The notes beneath the pieces were generated by a model. That model did not search any database and was not told the DNA's origin. It saw nothing but the letters and a program-made list of their open reading frames with translations. A stretch of DNA of 64,000 nucleotides, taken from the NCBI RefSeq assembly GCF_048544455.1, contig NC_133537.1:13081541-13145540 (forward strand), read 5' to 3'. The position numbers and the translations under genes were made by a program. Origin of the DNA: Silene latifolia (taxonomy: Eukaryota > Streptophyta > Magnoliopsida > Caryophyllales > Caryophyllaceae). Below, one piece after another: positions 47,000-59,588 of this stretch (the stretch's first letter is position 1; each line of letters opens with the position of its first letter).

Positions 47000-49900
47000 C
47001 TAAGAGAATGTCAAACAAATTTAAGTAATTGTGACCGATTTAAATCGCATTCTATCGGATGATACAACACCATTTTTCGAGATTGGCGATCCCCCACCGC
47101 CGAGTAATTCAACCGGCGACGGATGCCAATAATAATAGAACACCGCCGCTCACGGCCATGTCACCGCTCATGGGACATGTGGTCGATGCAGCCCAAACCA
47201 AGTCATTCTGGACTCGATGGGTAATACGCCGATCACCCCCGCCGCAACGACGGTGACGGCAAAGACACCCGCAGTGACCGGGGCCCATAAAGTGACTCCG
47301 ATCAACTTGACCGGAGCAATACAAGGAGCTGAGCATACAAGGACGCCGGCGGTGCCGTGGTGTCGATGCAGACCAAAGTCCTTCCCCATCTCGCGGGAGG
47401 ACAGCGTCGCCACGGCAAACAACGAGGCCACCCCGAAGAAACGAAGAAAGGAGCCCGACTCACCGAGTCGGATAACAAGAAGCCCTTCCCGCTACGGGAG
47501 AGAGAAGCCGGACTAGGAATGCGAGGAGCCGATCGCCGCGTGTCATTCGGCACGTGGTCGATGCCGACCCCTCCATGACTACGTTCTCGAAGTCCCGGTG
47601 CCGACAAGTCAAGCCGCCGTCCCTATCATACAAAGGGGACAAAGTGACCCAACCGACCACGCCGAGGCTTTCGAGTCTTACATGTCGGTATGGGAGCACT
47701 GACGAGATATGGTGCCGAGTCTTCCCAACAACCCCGCACGGGATGGCCCGAGTTGGTACAAAGGGCTACCTAATGGCTCGGTGTCTTGTTATGCCGACCT
47801 CGGGGATAATTTCATAGCCCAAGACGCTTGCAACAAGCGAAGGGCCGTGGAGACATCGGATCTCCGACTATCCGACGGGGGATGACGAGTCCCTCCGGAG
47901 CTACGTCAAGAGGTTCGACGCTAAGGTTCAGCAGATTCGTGAGCTAAACCTCGAATCGGCGGCCTTCGTGACCGATGAAAGGCCTAGAAGAAGGGCGATT
48001 TCAAAAATGAGCTCATCAAGTGCGAAGACCTCAATCTAGCCTCCGCCAGAAAGATGGCCGACCGAGCCATAAAGGTGGAGGACTACCACAAGACAGGTAG
48101 GCCACGGCCAAGCCGGGCAACCAGAGAGGAGGAGCCGCCGGAGAACATCGACGAAGGTCGCCGTGACAATAATCGGTCACGACTGAAAGATCTAACAGAA
48201 ATGAGCTCGGCGGGCGCGGGGAGTTCGGGACCATACACCCGTAAGAGGTACCACGATCTCACCCCCGGTCAAATCACACGGCCGAGGTCTTTGCCCGAGC
48301 AAAAATGAAGGGCGAAGTGGTCAAGGCCCCCAAGACAAAGGCGGAGGGCGACGCAAGCCAATTTTGCGATTACCACGGCCAGCCCGGCCATAAGACCGAC
48401 GATCGTCGGCATCAAGAACGCCATCGAGGAGCGATCCGAAAGGGGGCCCTCGGCAAGTATGTAGCTGGGCCCCGGAATCAAGCTCCGACGGGCGAATAGG
48501 AAATCGGTGTTCCGGAGGATAGGAGTGATCCAGGTGGTCATCGGAGGTAACGAGAACGAAGGGTCAGCTAATGGGCACAAACGGCACCTAAATGAGCTTT
48601 ACCAAGCCATCAACTTTGTGCCCACCACAGCGATCCCCATATAACCATCGGAAAGAAAGACTACGAAGGAGTCGTAGCCCCACACAGCGACCCGCTGGTG
48701 GTCCACCTTGACATAGCCAACCACTTGGTTAAGAGGTGCCTAATTGATGACAGCGCCTACACAAACATCATGTTCGGGAATGCTTCCTCAATCTCGGTTT
48801 GAAGATTGAGGACCGAGCCCCCGTACCAACCCACTATCTGACTTCTCGGGGCCTACTGGTACCCCTGGGATCAATCAAGTTACCGGTGATGTTCGGCCAG
48901 GAGGATACGGCCAAAAATGTTTGGTCTGAGTTCGTGGTCATTGATGGTTCGTCCGCCTACAATGTTCTGATAGGCCGGGTTACTTTGAGCGAGACCGATG
49001 CTGTAATGTCCATCCGGGCCCTGACATTGATGTATGTCTCGGACCGGGGGGAGGCACAAAAGCTCGTCTCAAAGGACGAGAAAGACGAAATTGTCAATGT
49101 CCAAATATCTGCCAGAGGGTGTAACATGCAGTCCCTCAAAGTGGCGAAGAAATCAGAGAAGGGGAAGAGCCCATCCTTACGACAGGAGGGTGATCCGATG
49201 AGCACCAACAACGTCAGCATGGTCGAGGGGGCCGAGACCGAGCAAGTGGAAATTGACCCAGACGCACCGTAATCGTCGTGTCGGCTGGAGCCAAAGTTCG
49301 AGCCGATCTCCTAGACCCGCCGAGGAAGAACAAAGACGTCTTCGCGCACTCGGCCGCCGAGATGCCAGGAGTGAGCCGAGAGGTGATCGTTCACAAGCTG
49401 AACGTGCTCTCCAACGCTCGCCCTGTCAAGCAGAAGATGAGGAACTCCTCGGCCGAGAAAGATGAGGCCATCAAGGCCGAGGTAGACAAACTATTAGAGG
49501 CAGACTTTATCATGCCTTGTACTTACCCCGAGTGGCTAGCAAATGTTGTAATGGTGAGGAAGTCATCGGGGGGTGGAGGATGTGTGTGGATTTTACAAAT
49601 CTCAATAAAGCATGTCCTAAAGATTGTTATCCCTTGCCTCGAATAGATAGTTTAATAGACGCAACGGCAGGCTACACTATCTTGAGCCGCTCGACGCCTT
49701 CTCGGGTACCATCGGTATTCATGGCCGAAGAAGACATGCCTAAGTGCGCATTCATCACCATACACGGCACATACATGTATAAAATGAGGCCGTTCGGTTT
49801 GAAAAACGCTGGCGCAACTTACACTAGGCTGGTGGACAAAGTGTTTCAAGATCAAAAAGGGCGAAACATCGAGGCTTACGTCGACGACGCTATTGTAAAA

Positions 49901-52200
49901 AGCAAGTCTGACAGCGAGCACTTGGCCGACTTGAGCGAAACATTTTGTTCACTAAGGAAATACAAGATGAAACTTAACCCAATGAAATGCAACTTCGGTG
50001 TTCGGGCAGGTAAGTTCCTCGGCGTGCTTGTCGGTGGGGGAATTGATGCCAATCCGAGAAAGTCCAAGCAATACTTGGACCTCACGGGAGCCGAGGAATC
50101 GAAAAGAGGTTATGATGTTGACCGGGAGGATGGCGGCTCTCGCCCGTTTCATCTCTCGGTCAACCGACAAGAGCACCCCATTCTTCAAAGTGTTGAAAGG
50201 GAATAAAGACTTTAGCTGGGGGGAGGAACAAAGCACGCCTTTCGTGCAATCGAAAGCTCATCTTCAAACTCTCCCTACCCCGTCCGGCCGATCGGGGAGA
50301 CGCTATATCTATACATAGCATGATTACCTCGGCCCGGTCGGTCGTCGTGATCATCAGAGAAGAAGACAAACAGCAAAGACCAATCTACTTTGTCACCATA
50401 CATTGTTGCCCGCCGAAAGAAATTACCCACCGATTGAAAAAGCGACCTTTTTTAAATCGTCATTGCCGCAAGGAAATGAAACCTTACTTCGACGCACATC
50501 CCGTGACGGTCTTAACCGACCAACCATTGGAGAAAGCATTGGAAAAATTTGAACAATCCGGCAGGCTCATCAAATGGGCGTGAGAGCTATCCGGCTTCGG
50601 CATTCAATATAAACCGAGACCCTCGATAAAGGGGCGGCACTTGCACTTCCCGCCGAGTGCACATATCAAGAAGAACCAAACCCCGGAGTTTGGGAAGTAT
50701 ACACCGACGGGTCCTCCACGGCAAACAACTCAGGAGCCGGCATCCTTATCATCAGCCCAAACGGGGACGAGTTTGAGTACGCCTTGAAATTTACCTTCTC
50801 GGCCTCAAACAACGAATCCGAATACGAGGCGGTGATAACTGGAGTCGAGCTAGCTAGAGCTGCCGGAGCAGAACACATTGTGTTGAAGACAGACTCACTA
50901 TTGGTTACTAACCAAATCAGAGGAGAGTATGAGGCTCGAGGCGACGGAATGGTGAAATACCTGGAAAGGGTAAAAGCAGACACTGCAAAACTAAAATCTT
51001 TCCAAATACAATGTATCCCCAGATCCGAGAACAACCGAGCCGACGCTCTCTCAAAACTTGCCAGTTCAACCATCAAGAATGTCACGGACGTGTCTTTGGT
51101 GGATATCGGAATGCTAAAAGCATCACCGAGACCGTCGGCATGGTGGGCGACATAGAAGCCGAGACGACGTGGATGACTCCGATAATGAAATACAAACTAA
51201 CAACGAGTTCGGAGAACAGCAGTCTCTCCCAGAAGATAAAAAGGATCGCCGCAAGGTACTTGGTGTTCGAAGGAGAACTATACAGAAGGTCTGTGATAAG
51301 ACCACTTTTGAAATGTGTCGGCCCAGCCGACGCGGAGCTCATTCTGACAGAAATTCACGAAGGCATATGTGGAAATCACATGGGGGCAAGAACGCTAGCC
51401 CACAAAGCTCTCCGAGCCGGCTACTTCTGGCCTACCATGCTTGAAGATTCCAGAACTAAGACCAAGAAGTGCAAGAATTGTCAGATGCATGCTCCGGTGA
51501 TACATGCACCTTCCCGAGACTTGCGGCAAGATTAGCCCCCTACCATTTGCACAGTGGGGGATGGATTTATTAGGGCCATTTCCGACGGCCTCCGGAGGAA
51601 GGAAGTACCTGATCGTCGCCGTTGACTACTTCACCAAATGGGTCGAGGCAGTCGCGGTACCTGCCAAAACCACGACGACCGTAAGAAAGGTAATCTGGGA
51701 GAACGTCATAACTCGATTTGGGTTACCCCAAGTCATGGTGTTTGACCACGGCCGAGAGTTTTGGAGTGACACGGTGATGAACTGGTTAGAAGAGCTCGGT
51801 ATCAAGTTTGCATACTCCTCCGTCTGCCACCCTCGAGCAACGGGCGGCGAGGCAGCTAATAAAACAATCCTAAACGGGCTAAAAAAGAAGGTTGAAGATC
51901 TAAAGGGAAGGTGGGCTAATGAACTACCCGGCGTCCTGTGGTCCCTTAGAACCACGGAGAAAGAAGCGACGGGATACAGTCCATTCCACCTTGTCTATGG
52001 GTCTGAAGCCGTCCTACCAATTGAAGCATCGGTGCCGACATTCAGAAGGCAAACCTTTGACCCGATCGAGAATGAGGAGGGTCCGAGAGTCTCCCTAGAC
52101 ACAGTCGAAGAAAGCCGAGACACGGCACGGCTTAACTTGGGCGAGATATCAAAATCGAATGAGAAGAGCATACAACCGTAGGGTCCACAAAAGAGACTTA
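47000..52200 (+). pseudogene. Tat element I gag-pol region, fossil
   Basis: Gag knuckle text CDYHGQPGHKTDD near 48.37 kb; an aspartic-protease area with NVLIGRVTLSETDAV (about 48.95 kb); reverse transcriptase phrases MCVDFTNLNKACPKD, MRPFGLKNAGATY and AYVDDAIVKS; RNase H with YTDGSS; integrase with GAGYFWPTM-like zinc region, MDLLGPFPTASGG and FGLPQVMVFDHGREF. Order RT-RNase H-integrase defines Gypsy. It is heavily broken. Confidence 0.88.
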
Positions 52201-53079
52201 AGAGTAGGAGATCTAGTCCTAAGAAAGTCAGCCGCCACCAACAAAGGAAACATCCATGGCAAAATGACGGCCAACTGGGAAGGACCCTACAAAGTGGTTG
52301 AAGAAATGAGGTAGGCACAGGTGACAGACATGGGGGGAGTGCCTCTAATGAGCCACTGGAACACCGACAATCTTAGAAAATACTTTGTATAGCGGCGGAG
52401 GTGTCCGAGACCGTTGTAGGCACCCCAACGCTTGATTATATCTAATGAAGAATGTTCCAAGTTTTCTATCAAAATGAAATGTCCTTCCCATAGTCATACC
52501 AAGATATTTACAACAGCAGTCAAAACGTAAACTCGTTCATCTCGGCCAAAGACGGGAGTGACGAGGGAAACGCGACTTGCCCCACAGCAGTTGATCCAAC
52601 ATGCTTAGGAACGTATAAGTACGGTTGAGAAGTGCAAATCGGACGCCTCGGCATGACCGAGAGTGAAAGAGGAAGCGATCAACACGTCTACTGATCTGAC
52701 GCTGTCGCGCAGAACCCCGATCGCCTCGGCAGGCCGAGAGTGACGGGGACACAACGACCGATACGCTAACATGTTCACAACGGCGGTTGGGAAACGCAAA
52801 TCTGACCGCCTCGGGCGGTGGAGGAAGCGACCGACACGCCAACATGTTTAAAAACGTTAAGTACAGTTAAGATACGCATTCTAACTGCCTCGGCCTAAGC
52901 CGAAGGCAGAAAACGGGAAAAAGCGCTCAATTAATAACGAAGGAAGACAACTCAGACAAAAATGAGAAAAAGACCTCGGCCAAGCCAGAGGCAAAATAAA
53001 CAAACTCTTATTAAAAAAAAAATGTTCACAGGTAATACAAGGAAGAAGTCGACGGCCGTCCCCATAGGGATAGCCTAAA

Positions 53080-55760
53080 CACTACCTACCAAAGTTTACA
53101 AAAAAGAAGGAACAGCAAAAGGGTACAGACATAAGACATGAAGTGCCAAAAGATGGCAAGGAGGAAAGGCTTAATAATTGGCCCCCGAACAGCTGAAGCT
53201 ATCCGAGATGCCGGGTGAACCTGGTGACGACCGCCCGTCTCCCTATGCTTGTTGCTGCTCGCCACCGGCGACGTCAACAGCATCATCTTTGGTGGGCGAC
53301 CCAGAAGCTGTCTTGGCAGCTTCAGCCTCAGCTGCCCTTGCCCTCTCTGCTTCCTCCCTGGCCGCCTTCGCCTTTTCAGCATGGGTCGCCTTCTCCGCAG
53401 CCTCCTCTTCCTCCTTCTTCACCTTTGCCTCCTCCGCAGCCTTCTCCTCCGCGGCCTTCGCCTTAGCATCAAGCTTATCATCAAACAGCTCGTTAAATTT
53501 TTGCCATGGGAAGGAGCCTTCAGGAAAGAGCTCTCCGATCACTTCCCTGACGGCTTCTTCGGCCAGGTCCCGGTATTGGGCGCACATGTTAGGGAGGACG
53601 ACGCTTTGGAGCGTCTCAATGTCCTCCTCCCTCTGGGCGAGGATAGCCTTTGTATTCCTGTGTGACTTCGACTGAAGCCGATACATAGACTTCCATTCTT
53701 CCCTCTTCTTAACAGTGAAGTCGAAGGCAGCCTGAAGCTTGTCACGCTCCTCCAGCAGCTTAGCGGCATCAGCCTCCGCAGCCTCAACCTTGACTCTCTC
53801 AGCAAGGACCGCCTTTTCAGCGTCCTCCCTAAGTTTTCGCTCAGAAAGGACCGCCTGTTCAGCCTCAACCTTGGCCCTCTCGGCTTCCTTCTTCGCAGCA
53901 GCGAGCTCAAGCCGAGCCGCCGCTCAAGGCGGCGCGGCCGGCCATGACCTTTTCTTGCTCCATAATATGAGCACCGGCCATATCGCCCCACTTCGCCAAA
54001 GATCTTCCTAATCTGGGCGGGGGAAGGCTTCGGGGAGGAGGAGACGGCGGCGGCATCTTTATCACCCGTCTGCGCAAGTCGCTTCTCAATACGCCGTTCA
54101 GTAGGACCGGTAGACGGCGGCGGTTGATCTACAAAAAATTCGGACAAAGCATCCATGTCAACGTTCATTGACATGCCAGAGAGCATGTCATCAGGAACGC
54201 CTAATGAACCGGCTAAATCGAACCACAGTTAGATCGTACGAGCTTGGCCTTCTTGGCCGGAGGACCCATTTCTTTCTTGGCCTCGGTAGCGATGGCAGCG
54301 GCGGCGGCGATCTTTTCTCTTACGTAAGAGAGGAGAGTCCCTCGCCACGGTGACCTCCTCATCGGTAATATCGACGACCACCACCGTCTCCTTTTTGACC
54401 TGCAGGGATTGGAGGTGGAACTGAAGTTGACGCGTCGCCGCCGAAGACGTTGCTTTTCGCTTTCGGCGCGCACGTTCAGCAACCTTCGCCTGGGCCGCCG
54501 TCACATCTAGGGCCTTCAACTGCTGATCCATGAGGTCGTTTGGCGCCGGTCTGCGATCACGTGTATCGGCCTTCGGATGCAACTCAACAACTTTCTTGTC
54601 CTTGTCAAGTCCCATCCTCTTGAGGATTTCCTCGCATCCATCAGGGCCAAAACGGTCTGCAAAGGAAACGAAGCAAGAGTTAAGTAAAAGAAATAAATCA
54701 AAGTTCAAAAACAGAAACATTAAAAGCAGAGATGGGCCTCACACCGACCCCACTCACCCTGTTCGAGGGCCGGTATGAGGCCGACGTGGCAGAGCAGCTC
54801 ATCCTGAAGAATGATCGCATCGGGGAATCCATCCTTCGGCGTCCCATCCTTCTCACCTCAAACGACTTCATCGCCCGCCTTTCGTCCTCATTGAGATGGA
54901 CCCTAAAGGCATCCATCTTAAGTTTAATCCGGGAGACATATTTCTCACGCTCCCCCCGACTCTCACACCGCAAATTGACGCGGCTTTGGAAGGACCGGGG
55001 CAGTGGATAATCCCCTGGAACCTCAACATATACCCACCGTGCCTTCCAGTCCTTGCAGAAAGTAAGCTTAGAGACGGTGATATAACCTGGCTCGGTCTGT
55101 ATGCTATACCACCCCTTGCCACCTTGGACATTCAGTCGAAGGTGATGAAGCCGGCGGAATAGGTTCACCGTTGGGGCCTCCCCCTTAAACTGGCATAGCC
55201 ACACAAAGCCAACAATCGTCCTGATGGCCAACGGATGCAGCTGTGCCACAGCGACATTCATTGCTTTAATTATGGCAGCAACGTAGGCATTGAGAGGAAA
55301 CCGGAGCCCATACTCTAGGTGTCTCATGTATACGCCGATACAACCCGGGGGAGGGCAACAGACGGCCTGACCCTCTTTAGGAATAACAATCCTATACTCC
55401 CTGCCGAAGAAGAAATGATGTTCGAAAAGTTCAGCACCAGAACAACTGGCGAACTTGTTGGTCCAAGCACGATCAGGGCCGATCTTACAGGCGTCGCCGT
55501 GATCCAGGAGATGCGGCCTCTCCTCATCGGAATGAGTCCTTTCCTCATCATCACCATCATCATCAACATCGTCACCGTCATCATCACCATCATCATCATC
55601 CGAGAAATCCTCCAAATACTGATCATCAACCTCAGGAGAAGGAGACCTAGGGCCCCCGGACCTTATCGGGATGGCGGCCAGTGCCTCCTCTTCATCAGGG
55701 CGCGACGGGGAACCCCCCGGCGCAGGATTACTAGGTCCGGCATCAGCAGAAGACATGACA
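53080..55760 (-). pseudogene. Antisense ORF block of Tat element I, fossil
   Basis: The minus-strand coding block between integrase and 3' LTR. The start-proximal part (55.8-54.7 kb) has a Pro/Ser-rich head, a long Asp/Glu tract and a globular part with PLNAYVAAIIKAMNVAVAQL and IVGFVWLCQFKGEAP-type text, resembling the putative gypsy-type transposon domain common in plants. The distal part (about 54.2-53.2 kb) is a Lys/Glu/Ala coiled coil. Antisense ORFs at this place are a known trait of some Tat elements (Grande is the classic case). It is broken. Confidence 0.75.
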
Positions 55761-56409
55761 ACGAATATTTAACAAGAAAAAAGATTGAAGAATTTGTTTG
55801 ATTACCTTGGAAGGAAATGTTACACCGAGTAACGCTTCGAGAAATTAGAAAGAGAAAGGAACTCTGCGAAAGAAAAGCTAAACAAGAGAAAATTTTTTGA
55901 AAATAAAATGTGGAAGGCCAAAATGAGGGGCTAACTGCCCTATTTATAGAGCAAAGCCCACTCAATCCGACCAATCAGAGCAAAGCCCATGAGGCGTCAA
56001 CCAATCAACGCCGAGCCACGTGTCAAGCATGCAGCCATGGAATGTCAATGGACAAACAGTTACAAAACTTCTTCAACACGCTCCTTGACAGAATGCCAAT
56101 CGACGTATCTTCTTCAAACACGATCCTTGGTATCTACTTGCCAAACGGCCCGCTGTTCAACCAAGCTTGGCAGCACCAGCTGGGGGCAATCAAAAGCACA
56201 CGGCACTCACAACCTCGGTCTCGGCCAGCACCATTTTCTTTTCCACATTTGATGCCCTTTACACATCCATGTGGAGGGGGGATATGGTACGGCCTAAGCA
56301 AAACCAAGCCGAGGAAGAAGAAGCCGGGGCAGAAATTTTTACTTGCGCAGAATACGCTCAACACTCATCGAAGGTCCATACCACGGCATAGACTACGCTG
56401 GGGGCAAAT

Positions 56410-56994
56410 TGATGGGGCATATTCTGCACCCGCTGACCGAGTCAACATATTGAGCAAGGTCAAAGATATCCACAGCAAGTCAACACCTTGGACAGCCCGA
56501 CGCAGCCGTCTGTCGGCTGTCATAGGTCTACTGGTCAATCAGCCAGCCGAGATACACATCCGCGTACTCACATCCAAGACCCCTCGGCATGGAGTCAACA
56601 GGGCCCGCCGGCCTGCCATGGGACCCTCGGCCGAGGGTAGAACAGTCTTTCCACCTGTTAGCCACTTGGCCACTTGGCCACTACGTGACAAAAGGTGAAA
56701 GCCTATAAATTCTCCTCAACCCTAATTGAGGAAAGGATCCGCAAATAATCAATTAAACATACTAATCTGGTATAAACTCCCTTATCTCTCTACAAAATAC
56801 TTTGTGCCAAGTAACACACGACTTAATCCCTTTTAAGTTTACTGACTTGAGCGTCGGAGTGAGTTCGCTCGGTACCAAGCCGAGCCCTCAGTTTGTTCAT
56901 TGTTTCAGGAGAGGCCGAAAGGAAGAGTCAAGCAAAGTCATCATTCTACAAGCTTACGTGGTAACAAATCTGCTCCGTAATCATACCCGGAACA
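56410..56994 (+). repeat. Tat element I, 3' LTR
   Basis: 585 bp, the partner of 46341-46915, preceded by a purine tract and followed by the TTATG duplication. Confidence 0.93.
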
Positions 56995-57102
56995 TTATGT
57001 TTATGTACATAATATCTTTTACTAGTGTATTCTGCGCAAATACGCGGTTTTTTAGATGATAATGTGCAAAGAGTTAAACATTATAACTTGGTAACATACT
57101 TA
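56995..57102. other. Spacer right of Tat element I
   Basis: Short AT-rich flank between the TTATG duplication and the next TIR element. Confidence 0.5.
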
Positions 57103-57345
57103 GGCCCTGTTCTTTTGGACTTAAAGTCACTTTATTTAAGTTCACTTCAGATCCTATAAGTTCAGTTCAGATCAGATTCTATAAGTTCAGTCCCGATCCT
57201 ATAAGTTCAGTTCAGTTTAGATTCTATAAATTCAGTCAGTTCAGATCCTATAAGTTCAGTTTAGATCCTATAAGTTCAGATTCTATAAATTCAGTTTAGA
57301 AAAGTTATGTACATAGTATTATTTTTAAAAACCGACGCAAAAACA
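57103..57345. mobile_element. TIR element (TTA-target family), copy 3, interrupted
   Basis: Starts GGCCCTGTTCTTTTGGACTT after TTA (57100-57102) and carries about eight AGTTCAGATCCTATA-like units, then ACCGACGCAAAAAC as in copy 2 (11660 region). At 57346 it gives way to a Helitron 5' end. No right half was found before the second Tat element. Confidence 0.75.
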
Positions 57346-57704
57346 TCTATATCTATCTATATATATATAAAAGAGAGTTTTTCCGAGCGATCTGAGAGCG
57401 TCCACATCATCAAAAATAAATTTAGGAAAGTATAATTTTTGACTTAAAAAATAAAGTAGCGAATCTTTTAATTATTATAATATGTATATTTCCTAAATTA
57501 TATTCAAGTGATATTTCCATTTTTTATATCAAACTTTTACATTTCATTTGTCAAAAAAAATATCGTTAAAAAAATTATGAAAATAATATAATTAGTTTTG
57601 TGGTAAAAAATGCTATCATTAGAGTATAAATTTCATATTATTTGCACATATTAAAGATGGTGTACTTCTTAATATGGAAAATTGTGTACTTTTTAGTATG
57701 TTTT

Positions 57705-59483
57705 GTCCCACATTGAAAAATAAGTAGGTGTAGTGAACATACTACATATAAATAGTAGAATTGTCCCACATTGAAAGATTAGTATAAGGTGGGTGATTCT
57801 ATAATTATAAATAGGAGGCATACTTGGAACTTAGGCATCAACCCAAAATCTTTTGAGTCTCTTAAGTATTGTCTTGGAGAGCTCTTAAAAGTTTATATCA
57901 TTATATTTTCTACCTATAAATTTTATATGTCCCACATTGAAAAATAATATAGGTGTGGTAAATATAGTACGTTTAAATAATATAATTAGAATTGTGTTAA
58001 AAAAATTCTATCGTTAGAGTATAGGTTCATATCATTTGCACATATTTTAATTATGATAAAAATAAATAAAAAACAAACGTATGAATATTAATAGATAATA
58101 TATTATTTGCTTATTATTAAATCGGGTTGGATGACGAATTAGGTTCAAAAAATATGGTGTACTTTTAAATATGTTATTCCTCTCACATTGAAAAATAATG
58201 TAAGTGTGATAAATATATACTACGTATAAATTTTTGAATTGTGCCACATCATAAGATTATCGTAAGGTGGGGTGATCCCATGATTATAAATAAGATTTAT
58301 CCTTGGAACTTAGGTATCACCCCAAATATATTGAATCTCTCAAAGTAGACTTATTATATAAGAGTCTTTAAACATAATCTTGGATTAAATGTTAAATTTT
58401 TAAAGTTGTAATATTTTTTTAGGTGGGAGAAAGATCGATAAAATGGTCAATATTATAACGAAAATTTTTCATGGTACCCTCGAATTTTGTTAGATTACAC
58501 ATAATACACCTAATTTTAAGTTTGTACATATAATATCCTTGTGTTTACTTTTTTCTTAACGCCGTTACTCCTATGAGTAACTTGAGTAATTGAGCATGCC
58601 ATGCTATTTGTGTTTTGTTATTTAGGTATTAAATGTTAGTTTATTAAATAAAATTTGGATTTAAGAATTAGATGATGAAGTGTTTGTGTAATAGATAACA
58701 AACGAAAAAGGCGTCAAAAGTCATAGGAGCAAAGACGTTATGACGGAAGTTGTCAAATGGTATTCTGGGAAAGAAAAAGGTGAACACAGGGGTACCATTT
58801 GTCTTGTAGAAACTTAAAATTAGGGGTACCATGTGTAATCTATCAAAGTTCAAGGTTACCATGAGAAATTTCCAATATTATAAAGATATGCTTAATTAAT
58901 TTTTCATTTAAAAGAGAGAGATATCCGTACCAATAAAACAATAAAGGAGTATTATTTTTTAATTGTTATTTTATTGCCACGCCATCAAACTTAACGTCTA
59001 TTTAACAGCCTTTATATTAGGGGGTACCATGGGCAAAAAAATGGAACTTCAAGGATACCATAGACAGATTCTTAAAAGTAGGGGTAACATGGAAAATCTG
59101 ACAAAGTTAAGGGGTACCACGGGAAATTTCCGTATCTCAATTATGATTAAAAAAAATGAAGAAAAACAACGACAAATATTAATGGAGAGTACTTGATCAT
59201 ATTATTAAATTTAAATATAACTATTAGATATAATGAGTAACAATTAACCGTATTCGGTATTCGGGATCTGGTTGAATGTCGAACTAAGTGCAAAAAAGAT
59301 GGTGTAATTCCGAGTATGTTATTTGTCCCACATGCAGGTTTGATGATATACTACGTATAAATAGTAGAATTTTCCCATATCAGAAAAATAATCCAAGTTT
59401 GGTGAATATATTACTTATAAATAGTAGAATTGTCCCATATCGAAAGATTAGTATAAGGTGGGGTGATTATATGATTATAAATA
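57705..59483 (+). repeat. Eight USE-TATA modules resembling plant snRNA promoters
   Basis: Each module has a GTCCCACATTG-like box followed by TATAAATA (one reads TTTAAATA, one TATAAATT). Box starts: 57705, 57763, 57929, 58180, 58241, 59325, 59372 and 59432. Gaps between box and TATA are 31, 32, 32, 34, 33, 20, 33 and 33 nt. Plant Pol II snRNA promoters use RTCCCACATCG and a TATA box with about this spacing. No snRNA body was recognised downstream. Confidence 0.7.
58457..58877. mobile_element. Long-TIR foldback element
   Basis: Inverted repeats of roughly 90 bp: the left has TTTCATGGTACCCTCGAA and GATTACACAT; the right has ATGTGTAATCTATCAAAG and GGTTACCATGAGAAA. A third related arm lies at 59022-59125. 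Style and arm length resemble MULE-type elements; target copies are not clear. Confidence 0.6.
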
Positions 59484-59588
59484 AGAGTTAACTCACGTAT
59501 ATATTAATCTTTTATTTTTTCTGAAAGAGATATTTTAATAATATGTAAACAAATTATTAGACATAGAATGTAAACATTAAATCCTTAT

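Larger units (their letters stand above)
46341..56994 (+). mobile_element. Gypsy LTR retrotransposon, Tat type (Retand/Grande-like), fossil I
   Basis: A 10.65-kb element with target duplication TTATG (46336-46340 and 56995-56999). Parts: 5' LTR 46341-46915, primer site TTGGCGCCGTCTGTG at 46917, gag about 47.0-48.5 kb, protease about 48.6-49.3, reverse transcriptase about 49.4-50.1, RNase H about 50.2-51.1, integrase about 51.2-52.2, a long antisense ORF region 53.1-55.8, purine tract GCTGGGGGCAAA before the 3' LTR, and 3' LTR 56410-56994. Integrase after RNase H and the antisense ORF both fit the Tat branch. LTRs have drifted more than those of the Copia element, so it is older. It is broken many times, by estimate a dozen or more. 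Confidence 0.9.
57346..59588 (+). mobile_element. Helitron-like 5' end and repeat-rich spacer
   Basis: Begins TCTATATCTATCTATATATA and GAGTTTTTCCGAGCGATC, a typical plant Helitron 5' terminus, inserted in the TIR element. No 3' hairpin-CTAG end is seen before 59589, so the right border is unknown and only the first several hundred bases are safely Helitron. The stretch also holds eight USE/TATA-like modules and a long-TIR element at 58457-58877. No protein gene is recognised. Confidence 0.55.

Noticed and set aside
53178-53675. Plus-strand Ala/Ser-rich ORF
   Set aside because: It is the complement of the Lys/Glu/Ala coiled coil on the minus strand.
57705-59483. Genuine U-snRNA genes behind the USE/TATA modules
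   Set aside because: No U1, U2, U4, U5 or U6 sequence is recognisable downstream; only the promoter-like layout is supported.
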